DNA from: Acidimicrobium ferrooxidans
Lineage (GTDB): Bacteria; Actinomycetota; Geothermincolia; Fen-727; Anoxymicrobiaceae
Assembly: GCA_020723485.1 (NCBI GenBank)
Contig: DYIU01000002.1
Location: 219,543 to 283,542, forward strand
Direction of reading: 5' to 3'
DNA: 64,000 bases
Every line of letters starts with the position of its first letter. Within the stretch, counting starts at the first letter, position 1. Under the pieces are notes generated by a model. The model was not told the DNA's origin and ran no database searches. It saw only the letters and a program-made list of their open reading frames with translations. A program made the position numbers and the translations under genes. Positions 24,873-32,484 of this stretch are shown here, in pieces.

Positions 24873-25433
24873 TTGAGACCAGGCTTGCTGCGTGCAGTGG
24901 CGGTATTCGCCCTTGCCCTCGCCGTCGCGGCTGGCGCCGGGGGCTGCGGGAAGCAGGAACCGCCACAGACCGTGTTCGACAAGATCGACTACTTCGTCGA
25001 CCGCCTGGACACCGAGGTAGCCAGGCTTTCGGACACGGTCGACGCCCTCGCCACCGACATCGAGGAAGGGGTCGAGCTGACTGAGGACGTACTGGAGGAC
25101 GCCCGTGACGCCATCGAGGCTGACTCCCGAAAGGTCAGGGACCAACTGGACGCGGCCGTCGAGCAGGTATCCGTGGCCGCGTCCGGTAAGAGCGCCTCGG
25201 AATACCGCAGGTTACTGGATATTCAGGAGGAGATACTGGACAACGCCACCGCGCTCATGGAGACCGTCGCCGATGTCACGGCCGAGATAGCATCGGCCAT
25301 CGAGGCGGTGAGGACCGGAAAGGCCCCCGACAGCTCCGCGCTGTCGGGCTCCCTGGAGGAATGGAGCAACAACTTCCGCCAGGTGCGGCGACACACGCAG
25401 GAGCTTATCGACCAGGCGAAGAATTTAAGGTAA
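24873..25433 (+). CDS. Small helical lipoprotein, unknown function
   Basis: This is a 186-residue protein with a signal peptide and a lipobox-like AGAGGC (Cys about residue 25), followed by an almost wholly alpha-helical, acidic chain (VFDKIDYFVDRLDTEVARL onward) likely to form coiled coil. The start is TTG, with GAAGGTG upstream; the nearby ATG at 24868 is out of frame and meets a stop at once. It is first of three tandem lipoproteins and less similar to the other two. No catalytic motif is visible. It is probably envelope-anchored on the outer face of the membrane. Confidence 0.75.
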   Translation: MRPGLLRAVAVFALALAVAAGAGGCGKQEPPQTVFDKIDYFVDRLDTEVARLSDTVDALATDIEEGVELTEDVLEDARDAIEADSRKVRDQLDAAVEQVSVAASGKSASEYRRLLDIQEEILDNATALMETVADVTAEIASAIEAVRTGKAPDSSALSGSLEEWSNNFRQVRRHTQELIDQAKNLR

Positions 25434-25510
25434 GGAGAGGAGCCCGGCCGAGCCGGACCCGGTCAGGCTCCCTTAGATCAGACTGCAGTCCCTTCGCGAA
25501 AGGAGAGGAA

Positions 25511-26053
25511 ATGAGGAGATTCGTATCGCTGGTGCTGGTGGTCGTCCTTGCGCTGCTGGTCGTCGCGCTGCTGCCGGGATGCGGTGGAGACACCAAGCAG
25601 GCGCAGGAATACATGGAGAACGGCGATAAGCTCGTCGAGAGGCTCCAGAGCGAGGCCAACACCTGGCAGTCCGACGTTTCCGCTTCCATGGCCAACGTTA
25701 GCGACCCGGCCGCTTTCCAGGCCGCCATCGATAAGGCGAAGGCATCCGCGAACGAGCTGTCGAAGACGGCCGGCGAGGCAAAGGCGGAGTTCGAGAAGAT
25801 CCTCGATCTCGAGGGTGTAGAGGATTACGTGGAGTACGCGGAGCTGCAGATAGAGGCGCTGGATAAGTTCCAGGAGCTCATCACCAAGACCAACTCGTTC
25901 TTCGACCAGATGGCCGCGATGGTAAGCTCCGGCGACGTGACAGGCCTGACGGCGGCGCAGGAGCAGTACACCACCGAGGTAAACGCGCTCGGCGAGGAGA
26001 TAAACAAGCTCGACGAGGAGGCTCAGGAGCTCAAGTCCGAGAAGGACCTCTGA
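25511..26053 (+). CDS. Small helical lipoprotein, paralogue of the 26181 gene
   Basis: This is a 180-residue protein with a signal peptide ending in the lipobox LLPGC, then a GGD linker and a helical acidic domain containing DLEGVEDYVEYAELQIEALD. The next gene encodes a similar domain (TLEDVPGYVKYADLKIRIID), so the two are paralogues. ATG at 25511 follows the strong AAAGGAGAGG; longer upstream extensions are not needed. A perfect intrinsic terminator follows. No known domain is recognised. Confidence 0.8.
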   Translation: MRRFVSLVLVVVLALLVVALLPGCGGDTKQAQEYMENGDKLVERLQSEANTWQSDVSASMANVSDPAAFQAAIDKAKASANELSKTAGEAKAEFEKILDLEGVEDYVEYAELQIEALDKFQELITKTNSFFDQMAAMVSSGDVTGLTAAQEQYTTEVNALGEEINKLDEEAQELKSEKDL

Positions 26054-26073
26054 GCGGGCCTTCGCAAGGCAGG

Positions 26074-26105
26074 GGCCCCGCTGCGTACTGCGGCGGGGCC
26101 TTTTT
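26074..26105 (+). terminator. Rho-independent terminator
   Basis: GGCCCCGC (26074-26081) pairs with GCGGGGCC (26093-26100) and is followed directly by five T residues. It ends the lipoprotein transcript that stops at 26053. Confidence 0.85.
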
Positions 26106-26180
26106 ACTGCGGGGCTCAGACAGCCGCCTCTGTGTTAAGCTGGCGGTGCTATCGTCTGTACGGGACCCACTGGAGACTAT

Positions 26181-26762
26181 ATGAGCAGTATCAGGACCGG
26201 GACGCTCGCGCTCACGGCGGTCCTCGTCGTTGTGACTGCCCTGCTCGCGTCGGGCTGCGGCGGCGACGCCGGGAAGGCCCGCGGGTACGTCGAGCAGGGA
26301 AACGAGCTCATCGCGGCCGTCGAGAAACAGGGTGAGGAGCTCGGCGCCCTCATGGACTCGGCCTTCTCCGACCTCTACAAGGAGATATCGTCCGGGAGCA
26401 AGCCGGACGTGGTGAGCTTCGCCAGCGCCGCAGCCGACATGGAGTCGCTCGCCGACGACATGATAACGCGGGCACGGAAGGCGAAGGCGGCCTTCGAGCG
26501 GGTCGACACGCTCGAGGATGTCCCCGGCTACGTGAAATACGCCGACCTGAAGATCCGGATAATCGACAGCAACATCAAGGGACTCGAGGAGCTCAAGGCG
26601 TTCCTGAAGGAAGCCGGGGAGAAACTCGCCGCGTCGGATTTCGACCTCATGGCGTTCCAGAGCTTCGTGACCCAGTACGGGGAGTCCGTGAAGACGCTCG
26701 GTGAAGAGGGCGGCAAGCTCCAGGAGCAGGCCGAAGCGCTCTGGAAGAGCGAGAAGTTGTAG
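26181..26762 (+). CDS. Small helical lipoprotein, paralogue of the 25511 gene
   Basis: This is a 193-residue protein with a signal peptide and lipobox LASGC, then GGDAGKARGYVEQGNELI, matching GGDTKQAQEYMENGDKLV of the previous gene. Both proteins keep the central D/E-x-V-x-x-YV-x-YA-x-L motif and a C-terminal helix ending in K-S-E-K-x-L. It is separated from its paralogue by a terminator and so probably has its own promoter. Function is unknown; an envelope-anchored helical bundle is the most that can be said. Confidence 0.8.
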   Translation: MSSIRTGTLALTAVLVVVTALLASGCGGDAGKARGYVEQGNELIAAVEKQGEELGALMDSAFSDLYKEISSGSKPDVVSFASAAADMESLADDMITRARKAKAAFERVDTLEDVPGYVKYADLKIRIIDSNIKGLEELKAFLKEAGEKLAASDFDLMAFQSFVTQYGESVKTLGEEGGKLQEQAEALWKSEKL

Positions 26763-26772
26763 CCTTCACGTA

Positions 26773-26797
26773 CACACGGGGGTCAGACCCCGGTGTG
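26773..26797. repeat. GGGTCAGACC-centred palindrome at the rpe 3' end
   Basis: CACACGGGGGTC and GACCCCGGTGTG flank a single A and are complementary except at one position. The element supplies the last codons (LHTGV) and the stop of rpe and lies between two convergent genes, where it may also act as a terminator stem. Related GGGTCAGACC sequences occur at 1889, 63807 and 63911. Confidence 0.65.
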
Positions 26798-27460
26798 CAG
26801 CTTGTTGAGTAATGACTTGACGTCGGCGGCGGCTGCGGCGACGTCGTCGCTTCCGAATATCGACGAGCCGACGACCACGGTGTCCGTGCCGGCCTCGAGC
26901 ACCTGCTGAAGGTTCTCGGCCTTGACCCCGCCGTCCACCTCGACCTCGACGCTGGCGCCTATCTCGGCTGCGTCTCGCTTGACCGCGCCGACCCTGTTCA
27001 GCATCTCCGGCATCAGCTTCTGGCCGCCGAACCCGGGGTAGACGCACATCACCAGGACGAAGTCCACCATCCCCAGGAACGGCTTGAGCTCGAAGAGCGG
27101 CACCTCGGGGCTTATCGCCAGGCCCGGGGAGACGCCCAGCGTGCGTATGGCCCGAATGACGCTCTCGGCGTCCCTGCACGACCTTACGTGGAAGGATATC
27201 CTGTCGGCTCCGGCCTCAGCGAAAGTCTCCACCCACTCCGGGGGGTTATAGATCATCAGGTGGCAGTCGATCGGCACCTCGGTGACGCGCTTCACCGTCT
27301 CCACCACCATCGGCCCGAATGTGATGTTTGGAACGAAATGCCCGTCCATCACGTCGAGATGGATGTAGTCGGAATAAGGTTCGATGGCCTTTATCGCCCC
27401 GCCCAGGTCCGTGAAATCGGCGTTCAGGATCGAGGGGGCGAGCCTTACTTTTCCGTCCAT
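26783..27460 (-). CDS. rpe: Ribulose-phosphate 3-epimerase
   Basis: Rpe interconverts ribulose 5-phosphate and xylulose 5-phosphate. The 225-residue TIM barrel has APSILNADF, the metal-binding HLDVMDGHFVPNITFGP, DCHLMI, the phosphate-binding VEVDGGV and VVGSSIFGSDD. Length is normal. Its C-terminal residues overlap a palindromic repeat. It is the only pentose-phosphate gene in the window. Confidence 0.97.
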   Translation of the reverse strand: MDGKVRLAPSILNADFTDLGGAIKAIEPYSDYIHLDVMDGHFVPNITFGPMVVETVKRVTEVPIDCHLMIYNPPEWVETFAEAGADRISFHVRSCRDAESVIRAIRTLGVSPGLAISPEVPLFELKPFLGMVDFVLVMCVYPGFGGQKLMPEMLNRVGAVKRDAAEIGASVEVEVDGGVKAENLQQVLEAGTDTVVVGSSIFGSDDVAAAAADVKSLLNKLHTGV

Positions 27461-27557
27461 ACGGGTGCGCTCCCTTTCAGGGCCGCCTGGTGAAACACGT
27501 TCAAAAGATTATACTCCCCGCGCCTGGGGGTTCCTTCCGGCGCCGCCCGTCGGAGCG

Positions 27558-28331
27558 CTAGTAGCAGTACATGTTGCCGTAAGGCCTGTGCGAGAACGGC
27601 TGGAGCTTCACGAAGTCGTCCAGGGAGACTCCCGAGAGGTCGGCCCCGGTGTCCTCCGCGAACTCGGCGAGCAGGCCCTCGAGCTGGCAGCGGTCCTCCT
27701 CCTCCAGGGGGTAGACGCGCACCTCACTGCCGAGCTGGTGGTCACAGACCTCGCCGCGGAGGAAGATCGCGCCCCCGTGCATCCCGGTGCCGACGTAGCT
27801 GCCGACAAGCGGGGAGTCGCCCAGTTCCAGGCCGAGCAGCACCAGGACCCCTCCTGCCATGTACTCGCCGAAGAAGTCACCCGCGCGGCCGCCGGCGACT
27901 ATCACCGGCACCTGGTCCTTGAACGACTTCATGTGGATGCCGATACGGTAGCCGACGTCGCCGAGCACGAAGACCCGGCCTCCCCGCATCCCGTACCCCA
28001 GGACGTCCCCGGCGTGGCCCTTGACCACTATCTTCCCGCTGTTCATTGTGTTGCCTACGCCGTCCTGGGCGTTGTCGTTCACGATGACCGTCGGCCCGTC
28101 CATGAACGCCCCGAGGTCGTTTCCGGGGACCCCTTCGATGATTATCTTTACCTTCTGGGTGAGGCCGTCTCCGATGTAGCGCTGGCCGTTCACACCCTGG
28201 AGGACTATCTCCTCGTAACCCTCGTCTATAAGGCCCCTGACCTGGCTGTTGAGGTCCTTGTAGTAGACGCCCCCGGCGTCGAGCGTAATGCTCTTCAGCT
28301 CGGTCCTGTCGTTTGTCGCTGCTCTCGGCAT
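27558..28331 (-). CDS. Glutamate synthase GXGXG domain protein (GltB3)
   Basis: This is a 257-residue stand-alone version of the C-terminal beta-helix domain of glutamate synthase large subunits (FwdC/GXGXG family). It carries repeated G-rich turns (GNTMNSGKIVVKGHAGDVLGYGMRGG, split over successive coils). In one-chain GltB this domain holds the structure that links the two active sites. It is the last gene of the HdrBC-GltB operon, 13 nt after the FMN-domain gene. Split glutamate synthases of this kind are known in archaea and some anaerobic bacteria. Confidence 0.9.
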   Translation of the reverse strand: MPRAATNDRTELKSITLDAGGVYYKDLNSQVRGLIDEGYEEIVLQGVNGQRYIGDGLTQKVKIIIEGVPGNDLGAFMDGPTVIVNDNAQDGVGNTMNSGKIVVKGHAGDVLGYGMRGGRVFVLGDVGYRIGIHMKSFKDQVPVIVAGGRAGDFFGEYMAGGVLVLLGLELGDSPLVGSYVGTGMHGGAIFLRGEVCDHQLGSEVRVYPLEEEDRCQLEGLLAEFAEDTGADLSGVSLDDFVKLQPFSHRPYGNMYCY

Positions 28332-28344
28332 TCTCTCCTCGCTC

Positions 28345-29847
28345 TCACCTTCCGGCCGGTTTGACGTCGAGTATCTCGGTGGTCATCTCGTCGAGCCCGA
28401 GCGAGCGGAGCCTCTCCCGGTTGCCCCGCAGCGACTCCACGGCGTTCACGCCCAGGGCTCCGAGTATCTCCTTGAGCTCGAGTGACCACGCGTTGATGAG
28501 GTTGACGAGCCGCTCCGCCCCCCAGTCCGGGTCGAGCCTCCCGACAAGCTCCGGGCGCTGGGTGGCGATGCCCCACGAGCAGTTGCCCGTGTAGCACTTC
28601 TGGCACAGCCGGCACCCGAGCGCGATGAGCGCGGCGGTGCCTACCCCGACCGCGTCCGCACCCAGGGCTATCGCCTTTGCTACATCCGCGCTGGAGCGTA
28701 TCCCGCCCGCCGCTATGATGGAGACCCAGTTCCTTATCCCCTCGCTGCGGAGCTGCTGGTCCACCACCGCCAGCGCTATCTCGAGCGGGATACCCACGTG
28801 GTCGCGGACCACGGCGGGGCTCGCGCCGGTCCCGCCCCTGAAGCCGTCCAGGTATATGATGTCGGCCCCCGCACGCGCTATCCCGCTCGCTATGGCCGCC
28901 ACGTTGTGCACGGTGGCTATCTTGACCGATACCGGCTTGTACCCGGTCGCCTCCTTGAGCGCGTAGATGAGCTGGCGCAGGTCTTCGATGGAATAGATGT
29001 CGTGGTGCGGGGCCGGGGACAGCGCGTCCGTCCCGACCGGTATCATGCGCGTGCTCGAGACCTCCCTGCCTATCTTCTCGCCCGGGAGGTGCCCCCCGAT
29101 GCCCGGCTTGGCGCCCTGGCCCACCTTTATCTCGACTGCCACTCCCTTGTTCAGGTACTCGGAGTGGACCCCGAACCGGCCCGAGGCGCACTGCACGATT
29201 ATGTGGTCGCCGTACGGGTAGAGCTCCTCGTGGAGGCCGCCCTCGCCGGTGTTCATGACCGTGCCCAGCCGCTGCGCCGCCAGCGCGAGCGACTTGTGCA
29301 CGTTGATGCTCACCGAGCCGTAGGACATGCCGCTGAACATTATCGGGATGTCGAGCTTGATGATGTTTCCCACCTCTGTGTCGAGCTTGAAGCCCCCGTC
29401 GGAGCGTTCCACCTCGACGCGGTCCGGCCGGCGTCCCAGGTAGGTGCGCAGCTCCATCGGCTCCCGGAGGGGGTCGATGGATGGGTTCGTCACCTGGCAG
29501 GCGTCGATGAGCAGGTGGTCGAAGACGTTCAGCCACGGCAGGTCGTTGCCCATCCCTGTGAGCAGCATCCCCGAGTCCTGGGCCTGTTTCCAGATCGCCT
29601 TGCGGCGGTCCACGTCCCAGGAGGAGTGCTCGCGGAAAGCAAGCGGGTTACGGGCGACGGTGATGGCCTCCTCCGGGCAGAACACCACGCACCTGTGGCA
29701 CGCGACACACTTTGACGTATCGGCCGTGACGCGGTCCTTGAAGTCGAAGACGCCGAAGCCGCAGTTGAGGGTGCACCGCTTGCACTTGCGGCAGCGCTCG
29801 TGGTCGACCTGGACCAGGAACTCGCTCGTGACCATGTTACCAGCCAT
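28345..29847 (-). CDS. gltB: Glutamate synthase FMN domain with N-terminal ferredoxin domain (GltB2)
   Basis: This is a 500-residue archaeal-type glutamate synthase core. Residues about 10-60 form a two-cluster ferredoxin domain (CRKCKRCTLNCGFGVF and CVACHRCVVFCPEE). The FMN-binding TIM barrel follows, with IMFSGMSYGS, the GGHLPGEKI loop and IIYLDGFRGGTGASP. The cysteine set CRLCQKCYTGNC binds the 3Fe-4S cluster. It converts 2-oxoglutarate and ammonia to glutamate. No NADPH-oxidising GltD gene is in the window, so electrons probably come through ferredoxin or the HdrBC-like neighbour. Confidence 0.93.
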   Translation of the reverse strand: MAGNMVTSEFLVQVDHERCRKCKRCTLNCGFGVFDFKDRVTADTSKCVACHRCVVFCPEEAITVARNPLAFREHSSWDVDRRKAIWKQAQDSGMLLTGMGNDLPWLNVFDHLLIDACQVTNPSIDPLREPMELRTYLGRRPDRVEVERSDGGFKLDTEVGNIIKLDIPIMFSGMSYGSVSINVHKSLALAAQRLGTVMNTGEGGLHEELYPYGDHIIVQCASGRFGVHSEYLNKGVAVEIKVGQGAKPGIGGHLPGEKIGREVSSTRMIPVGTDALSPAPHHDIYSIEDLRQLIYALKEATGYKPVSVKIATVHNVAAIASGIARAGADIIYLDGFRGGTGASPAVVRDHVGIPLEIALAVVDQQLRSEGIRNWVSIIAAGGIRSSADVAKAIALGADAVGVGTAALIALGCRLCQKCYTGNCSWGIATQRPELVGRLDPDWGAERLVNLINAWSLELKEILGALGVNAVESLRGNRERLRSLGLDEMTTEILDVKPAGR

Positions 29848-30962
29848 CAGACATCACCTTTCAGCTCCCCGATCACCGGCTGGCCGGCGTTCGGGGCCCA
29901 CACCCTGTCGGGCCGGGGGCATATCTGCCTTATCGCGGACTCCTCGCTGGAGATGTAGAGCAGGTCGTCCTTGACCGCCGCGACCAGCGGCCTGAGCTTG
30001 ATGCGGTCGTTCAGGCCCACCATCCCGCGTGAGAAGCCCACTATTACCGCGAACGGCCCGTTCACCAGCGCACTCGAGTACACGACGCGGAGCGCCTCGT
30101 CCAGCGCGCGCGAGGCGGGGTCGTCCTCGATGTCTATGTCCTTCCAGAACGGGGCCGCCAGCACCCTGCATGCGACCTCGAGCGGCAGCCCGTGCTTTCG
30201 GACCAGCATGTCGAACAGGTACGCCATGACCTCCGTGTCGGTGAGGAGCGTGCACTCGTAGCCGAACATCTCAAGGTAGCGCTTGTTTATCCCGTAGGAG
30301 GATATTTCGCCGTTGTGAACGACGGCCCAGTCCAGGATGTTGAACGGGTGCGCGCCTCCCCACCAGCCCGGCGTGTTGGTGGGGAACCTGCCGTGGCCTA
30401 TCCAGCAGTACCCGGAATAGTCAGGCAGACGGTAGAACTCGCCTACGTCCTCCGCGAAACCAACCGCCTTGAAGACACCCATGTTCTTCCCGCTGGAGAA
30501 GACGAAGGTGCCAGGTACCGTGGTGTTTATCCGCATCACAAGCTGCACCATGAAATCGTCGGGTCCGATGGCCAGAGCGGCGAGCTTTTCCGGCCTGGGA
30601 ACCGCGAAGTACCTGCGCAGTTCCGGCGCGTCCTCAATGCCGGGGCCCGGCCTCGTCGGTATCTCCTCGGACTCCTGGACCTGGAGGTCCGCCTCGAGCA
30701 GCTCCTCGCAGGCGGCCCTGCCCCCCGGGTCCTCGAACATGATGTGAAGCGCGTAGTGGTCCCGGTAGCGCGGGTAGATGCCGTACCCGGCGAAGCCCCC
30801 ACCGAGGCCGTTGCCGCGGTCGTGTATCACTTTCATCGACTCGATTATCACGTCTCCGCCTATCATGGCGCCGTCCTCGCTGATAACCCCCGAAAGCCCG
30901 CACGCGGCGGGTACCCTGCTCCTGTCGACCCTCCACCTGGAGTACTGATCGCCGAATGCCAA
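29847..30962 (-). CDS. Glutamate synthase class II amidotransferase domain (GltB1)
   Basis: This 371-residue stand-alone glutaminase domain releases ammonia for the FMN subunit. The catalytic N-terminal-nucleophile Cys is Cys21 in AACGLSGVISEDG, so about 20 residues must be removed to expose it. Later motifs include GHGRFPTNTPGWWGGAHPFNILDWAVVHNGEIS, split over the substrate loops, and the TDTEVMAYLFD region. The start is TTG, overlapping the end of the HdrBC gene region. Its stop overlaps the gltB2 start (TGATG), so subunit levels are coupled. Confidence 0.9.
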   Translation of the reverse strand: MAFGDQYSRWRVDRSRVPAACGLSGVISEDGAMIGGDVIIESMKVIHDRGNGLGGGFAGYGIYPRYRDHYALHIMFEDPGGRAACEELLEADLQVQESEEIPTRPGPGIEDAPELRRYFAVPRPEKLAALAIGPDDFMVQLVMRINTTVPGTFVFSSGKNMGVFKAVGFAEDVGEFYRLPDYSGYCWIGHGRFPTNTPGWWGGAHPFNILDWAVVHNGEISSYGINKRYLEMFGYECTLLTDTEVMAYLFDMLVRKHGLPLEVACRVLAAPFWKDIDIEDDPASRALDEALRVVYSSALVNGPFAVIVGFSRGMVGLNDRIKLRPLVAAVKDDLLYISSEESAIRQICPRPDRVWAPNAGQPVIGELKGDV

Positions 30963-30967
30963 TATCC

Positions 30968-32305
30968 TCAGCCCTTCTTCTCTTTGAACGTATCCTCGAG
31001 CAGCCGCGCCAGCTCCTCCGATCCCGGCTGCGCCACGGGTCCCAGGCCCAGTTTCGCCCTCGCCCTCTCCCTGGTCTTGCCCAGCACGCCCGTGCTCTGG
31101 AACATCTCTATGCCCTGCAGCGTCTCAGCAGGCGCGATGCCCCTCTCCAGGGCCATTCTCTTGGCCTCCTTGAAGACCGTGGTCATCCCGAAGTTGTTGG
31201 GGCACATCTCCGTGCAGGTGCCGCACTCCAGGCACTTCCAGATGCCCTGGCCCGAGATGACCTCGTCCGCCCCGCCCTCGACTATCCTGGCCAAGAGCGC
31301 GTGCGGGTCGTACTCCTCGTCGACCTGGGCCACCGGGCAGTCGTTGGAGCACGACCCGCACTCGATGCACGTCAGCATCGCGCCGTAGTCGAACTCGTCC
31401 GGGATGCCGGCGCGTATCCGTTCGAGCTCCTCCCAGCGCCGGAGGAACGGGTCGACGTTGACCCTGTGCATGTCGAGGCCGAGCTCCGAGGGCTCGTGGC
31501 CCAGGGCGAGGGCCGCGAGCTCCGTATAGTAGAAGACCGGTATCGCCAGGCCTTCGACCTGCTTCCCGATGACCATCTGCTGGGTCTCGAACTGCCCGAA
31601 GCAGGCCGGACACGTCACCACCATGGCGTCGGCCTCTTCGGACTCGAGCTCGAGCAGCTTGAGCCGCGCGCTCTCCATGGACTCCTCGGGGCTTCCGGCC
31701 CTTGCCAGTGCCTCGCCGCAGCACAACAGCTTGGACTCGTAATCGATGCTGTCGGCGCCCAGGCATTCCACAAGCCGGTCCAGCTTCACCGGCTTCATGG
31801 GGTCGTCGATACGCACGGTGGGATAAGGCCTCAGGACCTGGCACCCCACGTGGACGCCTATCTTCATGCCGCCCATTGGGCGGCGTACACTGCGAGTGAT
31901 GACGTCAGGCCCTACCCTGTCGTGGAGTACTTCCACCAGGTGGTATACGGACGTCCTGAAGCCGTACTCGAGACCGACCTCGCGAAGCCGCCCTGCGACC
32001 GTCTCGCGCAGGTCCCGGGACGCGTTGAAGGCGCTTATAGCGGAACGGAAGGTGGCGTAACAGCCGTTGCAGGCGACCAGCAGGTCGCCGCCGGCCTTCT
32101 CGGCCAGGGCCAGGTTGCGCGCCGCCGTCAGATACCACGCCTCCTCGGACATGGTCTCGATGAGGAACTTCTCGGGGCAGCACGTGAACCCCTCGACCTC
32201 GCGGTACCTCACGTTGAGCTCTTCGAGCACGATACGCAGGGACTTCTCGAGGAAAGGATACCTGCCGGGTATGGTGCAACCCCAGAAGAAGATGTAGTCG
32301 CTCAC
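30968..32305 (-). CDS. Fused HdrB-HdrC-like iron-sulfur protein, first gene of the glutamate synthase operon
   Basis: This is a 445-residue fusion. The N-terminal part (about 1-285) is HdrB-like with two cysteine-rich CCG modules: WGCTIPGR, FTCCPEKF and CNGC; then HVGCQ, LLCCGEA and CPAC. The C-terminal part (about 315-420) is HdrC-like with two 4Fe-4S motifs, CIECGSCSNDCP and CLECGTCTEMCP. Such proteins reduce disulfides or pass electrons between ferredoxins and thiols. It leads the operon with split GltB and lies 5 nt before the amidotransferase gene, so a role as electron donor or redox sensor for glutamate synthase is inferred. The start is GTG with no clear ribosome binding site. A good promoter lies upstream. 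Confidence 0.88.
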   Translation of the reverse strand: MSDYIFFWGCTIPGRYPFLEKSLRIVLEELNVRYREVEGFTCCPEKFLIETMSEEAWYLTAARNLALAEKAGGDLLVACNGCYATFRSAISAFNASRDLRETVAGRLREVGLEYGFRTSVYHLVEVLHDRVGPDVITRSVRRPMGGMKIGVHVGCQVLRPYPTVRIDDPMKPVKLDRLVECLGADSIDYESKLLCCGEALARAGSPEESMESARLKLLELESEEADAMVVTCPACFGQFETQQMVIGKQVEGLAIPVFYYTELAALALGHEPSELGLDMHRVNVDPFLRRWEELERIRAGIPDEFDYGAMLTCIECGSCSNDCPVAQVDEEYDPHALLARIVEGGADEVISGQGIWKCLECGTCTEMCPNNFGMTTVFKEAKRMALERGIAPAETLQGIEMFQSTGVLGKTRERARAKLGLGPVAQPGSEELARLLEDTFKEKKG

Positions 32306-32350
32306 TCGAACAGATGCTTCCTAACGCGCGCTTGCTCTCGATTTCGTGCG

Positions 32351-32379
32351 ATTCTAGCACCCATGACATATACGTTCAA
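32351..32379 (-). promoter_or_regulatory. Promoter of the HdrBC-glutamate synthase operon
   Basis: On the minus strand TTGAAC (32379-32374), a 17-nt spacer and TAGAAT (32356-32351) lie about 45 nt before the GTG start. No full four-box GlnR-like operator is seen here, only an isolated GGTTAACC further upstream. Confidence 0.6.
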
Positions 32380-32430
32380 TGTCGCCGGTTAACCCCACGG
32401 GACCCCTCGCGGGAGCCCGGTGGTACGCAA

Positions 32431-32461
32431 GGACGCCCCACCGCGACCTGGCGGGGCGTCC
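32431..32461 (-). terminator. Terminator-like hairpin after glnA
   Basis: On the minus strand GGACGCCCCGCC and GGTGGGGCGTCC form a 12-bp stem (one G-U pair) with a 7-nt loop, followed by TTGCG. The stem is strong but the U-tract is poor. It lies 24 nt downstream of the glnA stop. Confidence 0.6.
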
Positions 32462-32484
32462 GGATTCGCTCTGCGCTTCGAGCC

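Noticed and set aside
32305-32400. Third GlnR-like operator before the HdrBC-glutamate synthase operon
   Set aside because: A GTTAAC is present, but the 11-bp periodic boxes are missing; only the sigma-70-type promoter is supported.
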